DNA of 64,000 nt from Heloderma charlesbogerti (GCA_026122225.1 JANEZZ010002243.1:804001-868000); one strand, 5' to 3'. Positions 1-11,695 are shown, numbered from the stretch's first letter. Program-made: numbers and translations. Notes: generated from the letters alone by a model not told the origin.

Positions 1-1582
1 GCATATGGTCAAGGAACACCTCATTACTTTGAATGAGTTCAAATCTCCAGGGCCAGATGAACTGCATCCTAGAGTCATAAAGGAACTGGCAGAAGAACTG
101 TCAGAACCGCTGTCTATTCTCTTTGAGAAATCATGGAGGATGGGGGAAGTGCCAGATGACTGGAGGAGGGCTAACGTTGTCCCTATCTTCAAAAAGGGTA
201 AAAAGGAGGAACCTGGGAACTACAGACCAGTCAGTCTGACATCAATCCCTGGGAAAATTCTGGAGCAGATCATAAAGCAATCCATCTGGAAGCACCTTGA
301 CAACAATGCTGTGATTACTCGAAGCCAACATAGATTTGTCAAAAACAAGTCCTGCCAGACAAATCTGATCTCATTTTTTGATCAAGTAACCTCCCTTGTA
401 GACCGTGGGAATGCTGTAGACATCATATACCTCGACTTCAGCAAAGCTTTCGACAAAGTGCCCCATGATATCCTGATGAGCAAACTAGCTCAAAGTGGGC
501 AAGATGAAACAACGATCCGGTGGATCCACAGTTGGCTACAGAATCGGACTCAAAGAGTGCTTATCAATGGGACCTTCTCAAACTGGGGAGAGGTAACGAG
601 TGGGGTACCGCAGGGCTCAGTCCTGGGCCCAGTGCTCTTCAACATTTTTATTAATGACTTGGAGGAGGAGGTGCAGGGAATGCTGATCAAATTTGCAGAT
701 GACACAAAATTGGGAGGGATAGCTAATACTTTGGAAGACAGAAACAAAATTCAAAGTGATCTGGATAGACTGGAGCGCTGGGCAGAAAACAACAGAATGA
801 CATTTAATAGGGACAACTGCCAAGTTCTGCACCTAGGAAAAAGAATCCAAATGCACAGTTACAAGATGGGGGATACGTGGCTCAACCACACGACAAGCGA
901 GAAGGATCTTGGAATTGTTGTCGATCACAAGCTGAATATGAGCCAAGAATGTGATGTGGCTGCAAAAAAGGCCAATGCTCTTTTGGGCTGCATTCATAGA
1001 AGCATCGCTTCCAAATCCCGGGAAGTACTAGTTCCCCTCTACTCAGCACTGGTTAGGCCTCATCTGGAGTACTGTGTCCAGTTCTGGGCACCACACTTTA
1101 AGAAGGATGCAGACAACCTGGAGAGGGTTCAGAGGAGGGCAACAAAGATGATCAGGGGACTGGAAACAAAGCCCTATGAAGAGAGACTGAAAGAACTGGG
1201 CATGTTTAGCCTTGAGAAGAGAAGACTGAGGGGAGATATGATAGCACTCTTCAAGTATTTGAAAGGTTGTCACAGAGAAGAAGGCCAGGATCCCTTCTTG
1301 ATCATCCCAGAGTGCAGGACACGGAATAATGGGCTCAAGTTACAGGAAGCCAGATTCCGGCTGAACATCAGGGAAAACTTCCTGACTGTAAGAGCAATAC
1401 GACAATGGAACCAATTACCTGGGGAGGTGGTGGGCTCTCCCACACTGGAGGCCTTCAAGACGAGGCTGGACAGCCATTTGTCAAGGATGCTCTGACTTGG
1501 ATTCCTGCATTGAGCAGGGGGTTGGACTCGATGGCCTTGTAGGGTCCTTCCAACCCTACTATTCTATGATTCTATGATTCTG
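1..1582 (+). mobile_element. CR1 LINE, 3' part (copy A)
   Basis: 3' end of a chicken-repeat-1 type non-LTR retrotransposon that runs in from outside the window. It carries the reverse transcriptase and C-terminal part of ORF2, a short 3' UTR (1496-1560) and the diagnostic CR1 tail of ATTCTATG/ATTCT repeats at 1561-1582. Bases 5-837 closely match 29168-30000 of the second CR1 copy, with only scattered substitutions, so both belong to a young subfamily. Confidence 0.93.
2..1495 (+). CDS. CR1 ORF2, reverse transcriptase and C-terminal domain (5'-partial)
   Basis: ORF2 of a CR1 LINE makes the enzyme that nicks target DNA and copies the element's RNA there; this is the RT part. The frame is open from the first complete codon to a TGA ending at 1495, about 498 codons. 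The ATG at 5 is internal, because the other copy reads through the same site. RT signatures in order: KSPGPDELHPRVIKEL near residue 13, NYRPVSLTS, DFSKAFDKV, GVPQGSVLGP and the catalytic FADD near residue 230. The C-terminal domain, including HLEYCVQFWAP, is intact. The usually conserved glycine in QHGF is Arg here (QHRF, about residue 109) while copy B keeps Gly, so this copy may be catalytically weakened. No frameshift or nonsense codon is visible. Confidence 0.9.
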   Translation, partial: HMVKEHLITLNEFKSPGPDELHPRVIKELAEELSEPLSILFEKSWRMGEVPDDWRRANVVPIFKKGKKEEPGNYRPVSLTSIPGKILEQIIKQSIWKHLDNNAVITRSQHRFVKNKSCQTNLISFFDQVTSLVDRGNAVDIIYLDFSKAFDKVPHDILMSKLAQSGQDETTIRWIHSWLQNRTQRVLINGTFSNWGEVTSGVPQGSVLGPVLFNIFINDLEEEVQGMLIKFADDTKLGGIANTLEDRNKIQSDLDRLERWAENNRMTFNRDNCQVLHLGKRIQMHSYKMGDTWLNHTTSEKDLGIVVDHKLNMSQECDVAAKKANALLGCIHRSIASKSREVLVPLYSALVRPHLEYCVQFWAPHFKKDADNLERVQRRATKMIRGLETKPYEERLKELGMFSLEKRRLRGDMIALFKYLKGCHREEGQDPFLIIPECRTRNNGLKLQEARFRLNIRENFLTVRAIRQWNQLPGEVVGSPTLEAFKTRLDSHLSRML

Positions 1583-1631
1583 TACCTGTCTTTATATGCA
1601 AGTCTTCCTTCTTCCTTGCTGGTGCCCCAAG

Positions 1632-1748
1632 TGGAGGTGGCAGGCAAGTCCAGTGCCTGTCGCTGCACACAAGTCTCCCTTGGTGCCCCTGCAAGATGAA
1701 GGGAGACTTGTGCACAATGACAGGCACTGGACTTGCCCCACCACCTCC
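1632..1748. repeat. Imperfect inverted repeat (hairpin, arms about 50 bp)
   Basis: Bases 1632-1681 are nearly the reverse complement of 1699-1748 around a 17-base loop. The cores CAAGTCCAGTGCCTGTC and GACAGGCACTGGACTTG pair exactly. It does not share NP hairpin motifs. The rest of 1583-2021 holds nothing I recognise. Confidence 0.8.
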
Positions 1749-2021
1749 TGTTGCCACTGCTGCTTTTCATTGGCAGCTCACTAAGGGGCAGGCCGCCCCC
1801 TGGTGCTTGCTTGGCATTCACTGGGCTGTCCAGGGCTCATGTGATGGGGCTTGCATGGGCAGGTGGAGACAGTGGCTTAGCAAGTGCCAGGTGAGGACAG
1901 GTGGGGATCTATCCATCCCTACTGGGAATTCAAAGTACGCTGCCTAACAGCTGATTCAGGCACTTCCTGGTTTGGAAAGCCAAGAGGACCAACGTAGAGC
2001 CCACGTACACATTCGTACACA

Positions 2022-3189
2022 TAAGGGATGGCGGAGAATTTCTCCACGAATCTTTGGGATGCCAAGAGCCAAGGCATTCAGCCCCCCGAAAGTGTTGGGG
2101 AAATTCTCCGCTGGCCCCCTGCCCCTCCCCCAGGATGGGACTTACCTTCAGCGAATGTCCCTCTCAGCGGTGGGTCCCGGCGGCGGTTCGGCAGGTCTTC
2201 GTCGAGAGCGGGGGTTGCGGCCGGTCTCCCAACCTGCTGCCGCCGCCGCCATTACAAAATAAAAAAGTAAACACACACACACACACTCCCGTGATAGGCT
2301 ACATGATGATTTACGTAGCCTATCACGGCTAGATTTCCAAAGTCAGCCGTGATAGGCTACGTAAATCGTCACATAGCCTATCACGGGTGACTTTGGGGGA
2401 AAAAAAAAGCGCGTACACAAATGGTGGCGGTCCACGGGCGCCGCCATTTGCGTTCTTTATTTTGGCAAATCTAGTCTACGTAAAGATTTACGTAGACTAC
2501 GGCGAAAATAAGGGCAACGCAAATACTGTTCCCTTATTTTCGCAGTAGTCTACGTAAATCTTTACATAGACTACACGTGCCAAAATAAGGAACGCAAATG
2601 GCGGTGCCCATGGGCCGCTGCCATTTGTGTATGTGCTTTTTTCCCCCAAAGTCACCCGTGATAGGCTATGTGACGATTAAAGTAGCCTATCACAGCTGAC
2701 CTTGGAAATCTAGCCGTGATAGGCTACGTTAATCGTTACGTAGCCTATCACGGGTTTGTTTGTTTTTTTAACTCTTTCTTTCACGGCCGGGAAGACGGGG
2801 CGCTTTTCCCCAGCCTGAATTTTTTTTTCCCAAAGTCAGCCATGATAGGCTACGTAAAGATTTACATAGCCTATCATGGTATTTTTTGAAAATCTAGCCG
2901 TGATAGGCTACGTAAATGTTTACGTAGGCTATAATGTTTTTTTTTTTTTTACTTTACTTGGAAATGGTGGCGGCAGCCGTACCGCTGCCGAATCGCCGCC
3001 GAATCGCCGCCGAACCGCCGCTTAACCGCCGCCAGGACCCGCCGCCGCGAGGGACATTCGCACAAGGTAAGTCCCATCCCTCAGGGGGGGCAGGGTGGCA
3101 TCGGAGAATTTCTCCACCAATTTCAGGGGGCCGAATGCTTTGGCATTTGGCCTCCCAGAGATTCGTGGAGAAATTCTCCGACATCCCTA
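2022..3189. mobile_element. NP-1: nested-palindrome hAT-like element with two like ends
   Basis: Starts TAAGGGATGGCGGAGAATTT and ends with AATTCTCCGACATCCCTA, so both termini are the same (type i) end in inverted orientation, unlike most copies. The interior is a series of hairpins, for example at 2294-2329, 2349-2386, 2415-2450 and 2840-2880. A GC-rich type iii arm beginning at about 2775 stops abruptly near 2820 and hairpins of another subfamily take over. No 8-bp duplication flanks it. I read it as a recombinant of two NP elements. Confidence 0.75.
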
Positions 3190-3244
3190 CCCCCAGATGC
3201 CAGTCCATTAAACTGTGAAACCCCCTGGTTGCCTGGCTTGGCAC

Positions 3245-4754
3245 TAGGGATGTACGAAAGTGACTTACCTTTAATGGATTATGTAGATGGTGGGGGGAGG
3301 TGTTCTGAATGGCCGGCTGTGCTCCGCGGCAGCTCCGCAGAGCAGCTGGCCAGGCGCGGCCCGGCCAGGCCAGAGCCATCCACAGCCGGATTTCCAGCCG
3401 CAGTGGGCTCTGGGTAAAAACAAAAAACAAAAAGACACGTATGCAAATGGCAGCGGCTACTGCCGCCGCCAGTTGAGCTCCTTCTTTTTACCATCTTAAT
3501 CTATGCAAATATTTAAGTAGACTATGACGGCAAAAATAAAGGGGAACGCAAATAGCATAGTGGGAACTATTTGCGTCCCTTTTTCATTCACCATTTTAGC
3601 CTATGTAAATCTTTACGTAGGCTAAAACGGCGAATCAAAAGGGGACGCAAATAGCGCCCGCTATGCTATTCACGTTTAGGGATGTACGAAAGTTCCACCA
3701 CAGATCTCGGGGAGGCCGAATGCCAGCGCATTTGTCCCCCAAAATCGGTGGCAGAACAGCCCGCCCCCCCCCCCGCCCCCCCGGGACGGGACTTACCTTG
3801 GGCGGATCTTCCTGGCGGAGGCGGCTCCAGCAGCGGCTCTGGCGGCTCCAGCGGCGACTCCGGCGGCAGTGGTTGGTCTTCCGATCGGCTGCTGCCACTG
3901 CCATTTCTAGGCTTGTGTAAAGAAAAAAAAAAGACATGATAGGCTAGTAAAGATTTACATAGCCTATCATGGCTAGATTTTTAAAAAACACTGTGATAGA
4001 CTACGTAAATGTTTACGTAAACATTTACGTAGCCTATCACAGCTGACTGCAGGGATACAAACGGTGGCAGCTATGGCCGCCGCCATTTGCGTCCCTGCTA
4101 GCCAGCAGCCGGATGTCCAGCTGCTGGCGGAGCTGGCCAGTGGCTCCGCAGAATTGCTGCGGAGCACAGCCGGCCGGCCAGGATTCCAGGGAAGGAGGAA
4201 CGGAGCGCCTCCTCCCCGGCATGGATTCTGGGGGGAGGGACGGAACGCCTCCCCCCCACCATCAGCATAATCCCCAAAAGGTAAGTGATTTTTGTACATC
4301 CGTATTTGTGTTCCCCTTTATTTTCACCATCATAGTCTACGTAAATATTTATGTAGATTAAGATGGTAAAAAGAAGGAACGCAGATGGCAGCAGCCGTAG
4401 CCACCGCCATTTGTGTATGCACTTTTTTTTTTCTTTAACCCATCCAACCATGATAGGCTACGTAAATATTTACATAGCCTATCACGTCTTTTTTTTTTTT
4501 TTTTTTACACAAGCCTGGAAATGGCAGCGGCAGCAGCCAATCAGAAGACCAACCGCCGCCGCTGGAGCCTCCGGAGCCGCCGCTGGAGCTGCCATGACCC
4601 GGACAATCCGCTACAGGTAACTCTCATCCTGGGGGGGATCCGCGGGGGGGCAGGGGGGCAGGGGGGCAGGCCTTTCCGCCATGGAGTTCGGGGGGCCGAA
4701 TGCACTTGCATTCGGCCTCACCGAGATCCGTGGTGGAATTCTCTGACATCCCTA
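3245..4754 (-). mobile_element. NP-2: nested-palindrome hAT-like element, host of NP-3
   Basis: Left end TAGGGATGTACGAAAGTGAC with ACTTACC just inside; right end AATTCTCTGACATCCCTA. The flanking octamers CTTGGCAC and CTGTGCAT agree only partly. This is a divergent subfamily whose hairpins read AGCCTATGTAAA or AGTCTACGTAAA. Its palindromic middle is interrupted by NP-3 (3677-4304). Confidence 0.8.
3677..4304 (+). mobile_element. NP-3: nested-palindrome element inserted in NP-2
   Basis: Starts TAGGGATGTACGAAAGTTCC and ends AGGTAAGTGATTTTTGTACATCCGTA (two pieces of one terminus). The flanks are TTCACGTT and TTTGTGTT, 5 of 8 identical. Both could derive from the family sequence TTTGCGTT, found at the centre of NP palindromes, by transitions. 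The split NP-2 sequence rejoins sensibly when NP-3 is removed. Confidence 0.75.
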
Positions 4755-4873
4755 CTGTGCATGGCTGCCCACTTCCTTGCCGAGCCACCAGTTTACAGGT
4801 AAGTGGCAGCTCGTCCTTGTTCGCAGACAACCATTTGCACAAATGGCAGCCACAAAGTGGCCATTTACGCAAG
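4755..4873. repeat. Possible remnant of a related palindromic element
   Basis: Short stretch between NP-2 and BovB with an NP-like CAGGTAAGT (about 4796) and a small inverted repeat, CCATTTGCACAAATGG. No ends can be assigned. Confidence 0.35.
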
Positions 4874-5280
4874 ATTGTTGTTGTTCAGTCGTTCAGTCAT
4901 GTCCGACTCTTCGTGACCCCATGGACCATAGCACACCAGGCCTTCCTGTCCTGCGCTCTCTCCTGGAGTGTGCTCAAGTTCATATTCATTGCATCGGTGA
5001 TGCTATCTAGCCATCTCATCCTCTGCCGTCATCTTCTCCTTTTGCCTTCAAGCTTTCCCAGCATCAGGGTCTTTTCCAGGGACTTTTCTCTTCGCATTAG
5101 GTGGCCAAAATATTTGAGCTTCAGCTTCAGTATCTGTCCTTCCAATGAGCACTCAGGGTTGATTTCCTTTAGGATTGACTGATTTGACCTCCTTGCAGTC
5201 CAGGGGACTCGTAAGAGTCTTCTCTAGCACCACAGCTCGAAGGCATCAATTCTTCAGCATCAATCCTAATTCTGACCTGT
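4874..5280 (-). pseudogene. BovB ORF, C-terminal remnant and 3' end
   Basis: Minus-strand continuation beyond NP-4: a few codons of the RT palm, then a deletion junction, then the C-terminal domain recognisable from its match to the plus copy (LWCWRRLL, SILKEINPECS, KLKYFGHLMRR, RMRWLDSITDAM, HGVMKSRTQL) and the tail. The YADD catalytic block is lost in the deletion. Confidence 0.88.
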
Positions 5281-5288
5281 GATTCATC

Positions 5289-6210
5289 TAGGGATGTCAG
5301 AGAATTTCACCACAAATCTCGCCAATTTTGCCACGAATTTCGCCACGAATTTCGCCAGCGCATTTGGCCCCCTGAAATCGGTGGCAAAACGTCTGCACCC
5401 CGTCCCCCCTGCGACGGGACTTACCTTGGGTGAATCCTCCTAGCGGCGGCAGCGGCTCCGGCAGCTGTTCGGCGGCGGTGGCTGTGGCGGCCGGTCTTCC
5501 AACCGGTGCCACCGCTGCGATTTCCAGTAAAAAAAAACATAAAACAAAACCCAAAAAAACGTGATAGGCTACATGAAGATTTACATAGCATATCAGGGCT
5601 AGATTTTTTAAAAAATATCGTGATAGGCTACGTAAATGTTTACTTAGACTATCATGGCTGAGTAAAAAAAAAAACAACCGCGCATACGCAAATGGCGGCG
5701 CCCATGGGCACCGCCATTGTGTTCCTTATTTTGGCACGTGTACTCTACGTAAACATTTACGTAGACTATGGCGAAAATAAGGGGAACACAAATAGCTTAG
5801 CGTCTACGCTATTTGTGTTCCCCTTATTTTCGCCGTAGTCTACGTAAATGTTTACGTAGATTACACATGCCAAAATAAGGAACACCATGGCGGTGCCCAT
5901 GGGCGCCGCCATTTGCGTACGCACAGTTGTTGTTGTTTTTTTTACTCAGCCATCATAGGCTACATAAACATTTACGTAGCCTACCATGGCTGACTGCAGG
6001 GACACAAATGGCGGCCGCTACGGCTGCCACCATTTGCACACCCCTCCAGCCAGGATTTGGGGGGGGACGGAGCGCCTCCCCCCCGGTCAGAATTTGGGGG
6101 GGGAGGGATGGTGCACCCCCCCAGCCAGAATTTCAGTGGGAGGGATGGAGATCCTCCCCCCCACCGCGAATCAATTTCGTGAGAAGGTAAGTGACTTTTG
6201 TCCATCCCTA
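5289..6210 (+). mobile_element. NP-4: complete nested-palindrome hAT-like element in BovB
   Basis: 922 bp, TAGGGATGTCAGAGAATTTC to GTGACTTTTGTCCATCCCTA. It is flanked by a perfect 8-bp duplication GATTCATC (5281-5288 and 6211-6218). Removing the element and one octamer restores BovB sequence, so the boundaries are exact. Inside: hairpins at 5562-5593, 5617-5655, 5690-5713, 5735-5768 and their mirror copies. ACTTACC lies near the left end and AGGTAAGT near the right, both pointing outward. The right arm has three GC-rich modules. Confidence 0.93.
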
Positions 6211-6218
6211 GATTCATC

Positions 6219-8423
6219 CAACCCAGCGTTTCTCATGATGTACTCTGCATATAAATTAAATAAGGAGGGTGACAATATACAACCTTGTCATACTCCTTTC
6301 CTAATTTTGAACCAATTGGTTGTTCCATGTCTGGTTCTTACTGTTGCTTCTTGACCCTCGTACAGGTTTCCCAGGAGACAGGTAAGGTGGTCTGGTACTC
6401 CCATCTCTTTAAGAATTTGCCACCGTTTGTTGTGATCCACACAATCAAAGGCTGTACCATAGTCAATGAAGCAGAAATAGACTTTTTTCTGGAATTCTCT
6501 TGCTTTCTCCATGATCTAGTGAATGTTGGCGATTTGATCTCTAGTTCCTCTGCCTCTTCAAAACCCAGCTTGTACTTCCAGTAGTTCGTGGTTCACATAC
6601 TGCTGAAGCCTAGCTTGTAGGATTTTGAGCATCACCTTGCTGGCCTGTGAAATGAGCACAATTGTGCGGTAGTTCAAACACTCTTTGGCATTGCCCTTCT
6701 TTGGAATTGGAATGTAAACTGACCTTTTCCAGTCTTGTGGCCACTGTTGAGTGTTCCAAATTTGTTGGCATATTGAGTGCAGCACTTTAACAGCATCATC
6801 TTTTAAGATCATAAATAGCTCAGTTGGAATACTGTCATTTCTGCTAGCTTTGTTGTTAGTAATGGTTCCTAAGGCCCACTTGACTTCACTCTCTAGGATG
6901 TCAGGCTCACGTTCAGTGACCCCACTATCATGGCTATCAGGGACATTAAGATCTTTCCTGGATAGTTCTTCTGTGTATTCTTTCCACCTCATCTTAATCT
7001 CATCTGCTTCTGTTAGGTCCCTGCCTTCTTTGTCCTTTATCATGCCCGTCTTTGCACAAAATGTTCCCTTGAGATCTCCGATTATCTTGAAGAAAGCTCT
7101 AGTCTTTCCCATTCTATTGTTTTCCTCGATTTCTTTGCATTGTTCATTTAAGAAGGCCTTCTTGTCTCTCCTTGCTATTCTTTGGAACTCTGAATTCAGT
7201 TGGGTATATCTTCCCCTTTCTCCCTTGCTTTTCACTTCCCTTCTTTCCTCAGCTACTTGTAAAGCCTCATCAGACAGCCACTTTGCTTTCTTGCATTTCT
7301 TTTTCTTCGGGAAGGATTGAGTTGCTGCCTCCTGAACAATGTTATGGACCTCCGTCCATAGTTCCTCAGGCACTCTGTCTATCAGGTCTAATCCCTTAAA
7401 TCTGTTCCTCACCTCCACTGTATATTCATCAGGGATATGATTGAGGTCATACCTGAATGGTTTAGTGGTTTTCCCTACGTTCTTCAATTTCAGCCAAAAT
7501 TTTGCAACAAGCAGCTCATGATCTGTGCCACAGTCAGCTCCAGGTCTTGTTTTGACTGACTGTAGAGAGCTTCTCCATCTCTGGCTGCAAAGGACATAAT
7601 CAATCTGATTTCGATATTGACCATCTGGTGATGTCCATGTGTAGAGTCGCCTCTTGTGCTGTTGGAAAAGAGTGTTTGCTATGATCAGCATGTTCTCTTG
7701 GCAAAACTCTATTAGCCTTTGTCCTGCTTCATTTTGTACACCAAGGCCATGCTTTCCTGTTATCCCAGTGATTTCTTGACTTCCTACTTTAGCATTCCAA
7801 TCCCCTATGATGAAGAGGACATCTTTTTTTGGTATTAGTTCTAGAAGGTGTTGTAGGTCTTCATAGAACCCATCAACCTCAGCTTCTTCAGCCTCAGTGG
7901 TTGGGGCATAGACTTGAATTACTGTGATGTTCAATGGTTTGCCTTGGATTCATACTGAGATCATTGTGTCATTTTTGAGATTGTACCCCAGTACTGCTTT
8001 TCCCACCCTTTTGTTGACTATGAGTGCTACTCCATTTCTTCTAAGGGATTCTTGCCCACAGTAGTAGATATGATGGTCACCTGAATTAAATTCGCCCATG
8101 CTTGTCCATTTTAGTTTGCTGATTCCCAAGATGTCGATGTTCATTCTTGCCATCTCATGTTTGACCACCTCCAGCTTACCTTGATTCATTGATCTGACAT
8201 TCCAGGTTCCTAAACAATATTGTTCTTTACAGCATCGGATTTTCTTTTCACCACCAGACACATCCACAGCTGAGTGTCCTTTCGGCTTTGGCCCAGCCGC
8301 TTCACTCTTTCTGGCATTACTTGGAAATTCCCTCTGCTCTTCCCCAGTAGTGTGTTGGACACCTTCCGACCTTAGGGGCTCATCTTCTGGCGTCATCTCT
8401 TTTAGCCTTGTGATATATTCCAT
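6219..8423 (-). pseudogene. BovB ORF: endonuclease and N-terminal RT (broken)
   Basis: Reads on the minus strand from about 8423. The apurinic-type endonuclease shows LGTWNVRSMNQGKLE, VYAPT, the catalytic GDWNAKVGS and TDHELLVAKF. The fingers part of RT follows, with NYRTIVLIS and QARLQQYVNHELLEVQAGF. One in-frame stop near 7947 separates the first 157 codons from the following 458-codon frame. A second stop follows EVQAGF at 6558, and the next block (FCFIDYGTAFDCVDHNK) lies at 6512-6288. NP-4 cuts the frame at the NAGLDES region. It cannot encode an active protein. Confidence 0.9.
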
Positions 8424-8590
8424 GGGGTTTTCTTGGCCAGAATACTGGAGTGGGTTGCCATTTCATTCTCCAGTGGACCACATTTTGTCAGAACTCTCCA
8501 CCATGATCTGTCTGTCTTGGGCGGCCCTGCACGGCATAGCTTATGGCTTCACTGAGTTACACAAACCCCTTCACCACAACAAGGCAGTGA

Positions 8591-9057
8591 TCCATGAAGG
8601 GGAACGCAAGATTACAGTCATAAATCTTGTAATGTGCAAGATTAAATTACAACCTCGGTTCAGCAAGGAAGCAGCCCCCCGCGTGCCACTTGCCAGGCAC
8701 TCACAGAGCGTCTGGTGGCTCATGCAGCATAGCAAACAGGGGCAATGAACTACGGGTGACCTAGACCATGGTGAGTTTGCATATACCTAAGTACACTATA
8801 GGTGCCCCCCTCCCAAATCAGGAAATCTCCTTGTTTTTAGGTAAGCAAATTCACCAAGTTTACATGAACCCTTCATGTCTGAGCAGGGGATTTGGTTGGG
8901 GAAAGGTAGGCAAAATAGATTGATATGGACCATCTGCTAAATTATGGGCTGTAATTCTTTTGGGAGAACTAAGTGCCATATACAGTGAAAATTTTGCCAG
9001 TTTGATGTTTCATCATGATCTCTGGATAAAATCAGCAAGACTTCAACATTCACTCAT

Positions 9058-9090
<33 letters not shown>

Positions 9091-9723
9091 GAGCCAAACA
9101 AACTATCTCCTGTTATTGTCTTGCTTACTTACAGTGTAAGTGTGTGATGTTCTGATTCAGATTGGGATTGTGGTGATTTGGGAGAAGGATTTAATCTTCC
9201 CTTTTCCCATTTTTGGCCCCAAATACCATCCCCTGCAGGGGTAATAAAAAAAGAAAAAAGAAACATGTCTCCATTGGATTGTTGCTGCGCCACTCTGTCC
9301 ATGCGGATTTGAGAAGTCACCACCTGCCCTTTTGCATCTTTGAAAAGCAGTGGAAGCTGCCTGTGTTCTGCTTGTTTTGCACTGTGGTCGTTGATTAGCT
9401 TGAGGTCATTCAAGAGCATGGGTAGAATAGCTGATAAGTGAATCACCTCACTGAATTCCTGAGAGAGCAAATGAAATATAGAAAATATTCAGGCAATAAA
9501 AAAGAAGAACTCCATGAGCAACACAGATGAATATCAAACTTCCCTCCCCCCACCCCCGGACAAGAATATTCATTGATCTTTGTGGTTCTCCAACTCAGCA
9601 GTGTATTCCCAGATTAATCCAGGAATATGTTTACATGGCATCCCTGTCATAGTAATTTTGTTTTTAATTTCCAAAATAAGATCCATCATGATCAGAAAAT
9701 GCATCCTGTGACCCACACGCTCC
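8591..9723. other. Stretch without recognisable genes; (CT)n at 9056-9089
   Basis: No LINE, NP or SINE signature seen. A CT microsatellite lies at about 9056-9089. The reading frame at 9129-9470 has no recognisable domain. Confidence 0.5.
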
Positions 9724-10733
9724 TAGGGATGTACAAAAGTCACTCACCTTTTCGCAGCTTGGCTTCGTTGTGGGGGGGAGGCGCTTCGCTTCTCCCCCCG
9801 AAGTTCAGGTGAGCGGGGGAGGCATCCCGCCTCTCCCGGCCAAAATTCAGGCCGGGGAGAAGCGCCCCGTCTCCCCGGCCACGAAACAAAAAGTGAAAAA
9901 AAAAACAAAATGTGATAGGCTACGTAACAATTAACGTAGCCTATCATGGCTAGATTTCCAAAGTCAGTCATGATAGGCTACGTTAATCGTCCCATAGCCT
10001 ATCACGGGTGACTCTGAAAAAAAAAAAAGCGCGTACGCAAATGGCGGCGGCCCATGGGCGCCGCCATTTGCGTTCCTTATTTTGGCACGTCGTAGTCTAC
10101 GTAAATCTTTACGTAGACTACGACGAAAATAAGGGCACGCTATTTGCATTGCCCTTATTTTCGCCGTAGTCTATGTAAATCTTTTTACATTTATTAAGAT
10201 TTACCTAGACTACGGCGAAAATAAGGGCAACGCAAATAGCGTTCCCTTATTTTTGCCGTAGTCTACATAAATCTTTACGTAGACTAGACGTGCCAAAATA
10301 AGGAACGCAAGTGGCGGCTCCCATGGGGTGCTGCCATTAGCGTACTCGCTTTTTTTTTTCCAAAGTCACCTGTGATAGGTTACGTGACGATTTACATAGC
10401 CTAGCACGGCTGACTTTGGAAATCTAGCTGTGATAGGCTACATAAATCGTCACGTAGCCTATCACGGGTGTGTGTGTGTTTTTTAATGTACTTTTTTATT
10501 TTGTAATGGCGGTGGTGGCAGCCAGTCGGGAGACCAGCCGCTGCCCCCGCCCCTGCCGAAACGTCGCCGAACCGCCGCCGGGACCCGCCACGAAGAGGGA
10601 CATTCGCCGAAGGTAAATTCCATCCCAGGGGGGGTGGGGGGCCGGCAGAGAAGTTCCCCAACACTTTCGGGGGGGCGAATGTGTCGGCACTTGGCCTCCC
10701 GAAGATTCGTGGAGAAATTCTCCGCCATCCCTA
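9724..10733 (-). mobile_element. NP-5: full-length nested-palindrome element
   Basis: 1010 bp, left end TAGGGATGTACAAAAGTCAC, right end AATTCTCCGCCATCCCTA. The hairpin series is complete. The centre holds an extra turn (10150-10260) in which GTAGTCTA hairpins are duplicated. Flanking octamers (CACGCTCC and TCAATAAC) do not match, so one flank has probably been rearranged. Confidence 0.85.
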
Positions 10734-10849
10734 TCAATAACACACCAGGATAGTGTTCTAGATGTTGTACTGAGCAGAGGAAGAAAAGATATTTAAGCAC
10801 CTGGTAGCTTTACTAAAAATCTCCACTGAATTCTCTAGTATGGATATAT

Positions 10850-11060
10850 GGGAGCCAACATGGTCTAGCGGTGAGAGTGTTGGACTGGGAGCCAGGAAAT
10901 CCAGGTTCTAGTCCCCACATGGCTATGGAAGCTCACTGGTGAATTTGGGCCAGTCATAGACTCTCAGCCCAACCTGTCTCACAGAGTTGTTGTTGTGAGG
11001 ATAAAATGGAGAGGAGGAGGAGGATAATGTAAGCTGCCTTGGGTTCCTTGCAAGATAAAA

Positions 11061-11091
<31 letters not shown>
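10850..11091 (+). mobile_element. tRNA-derived SINE
   Basis: Pol III-type head with an A-box-like TAGCGGTGAGAGTG (10866) and B-box GGTTCTAGTCC (10904-10914). A conserved body follows (about 10920-11050) and an (AAAT)n tail at 11055-11091. No protein is encoded; SINEs of this kind are mobilised by LINE machinery. The exact family name is not certain. Confidence 0.8.
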
Positions 11092-11127
11092 GAAAGGCTT
11101 AATTCAAAAAGTGAGTTGTTACCATGA

Positions 11128-11530
11128 ATATACGGACTGTGTAAAATCTGTTCCGACTGTGTTTTGTGGATTGTCAGGAGTGTTTTGTTCCATCATCCAC
11201 TCAGAGATGGATACAATTTTTTTCATCGTGTGAAAAAATATGCAGATAATTATGTAAGAGGTTTCCCAACAATTTACATAATTTAACTTAGTACGTAACA
11301 TTTAGCATGTTGTCTCCCATTCCATTCAACTTTTCCTCTGCAGAAACATGTGTATTTTCCTATGCATAAATATGCCTACATTTCAGGAAAGTTAAAAAAA
11401 AACAAAAACACCACAAAGTCCACAGATTCTGTGAGGCCTGAGAGGGTTGCTCTGCAGCAGATTCCACATGTTGGATTCTCAGAAATCTGAGCTCATTTTA
11501 GTTCATCTCAGATTTCTCCAGCATCCCTAG
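11128..11530 (-). mobile_element. Family B TAGGGATG-ended hAT-like element (old copy)
   Basis: Reverse orientation. The end at 11530 reads TTTCTCCAGCATCCCTA. The opposite end near 11128 is decayed (ATACGGACTGTGTAAAATC). The body matches the copies at 49452-51433 and 57213-57658: the CAGTCTG end, an AT-rich middle, then the sequence around AATCTGAGCTCA. Confidence 0.7.
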
Positions 11531-11695
11531 TTGTTACTGGAAAATAATGTCTCACTTTCAGAAATTATCTAGCCAATATCTGAGGCTTATATTTTTGCCT
11601 CAGATCATGGCAGTGGCAGCAAGAGAGTTCTTCTTTGTGGCTGCCAGCTGGTCATGATGACCATTCCCACCCTCCAGAGAACTGCATAATGTAAC

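Larger units (their letters stand above)
4874..8590 (-). mobile_element. BovB (RTE) LINE, minus strand, split by NP-4
   Basis: RTE-clade BovB retrotransposon, shared by squamates and ruminants through horizontal transfer. On the minus strand it runs from a 5' region near 8590, through endonuclease and RT, to the 3' end at 4874 with a CAACAA-type tail. NP-4 (5289-6210) interrupts it. Compared with the plus copy at 13210-15230, about 410 bp of RT are missing next to 5260-5275 (the equivalent of about 14424-14832). The copy is therefore broken by both deletion and insertion. Confidence 0.92.

Noticed and set aside
5289..6210. Classifying NP elements as piggyBac, Tc1/mariner or Helitron
   Set aside because: Target duplications are 8 bp with varied sequence, not TTAA or TA, and the ends are inverted repeats, unlike Helitrons.
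9129..9470. Possible host exon (113-codon frame, minus strand)
   Set aside because: No recognisable domain, no conserved splice context, and composition like the surrounding non-coding DNA.
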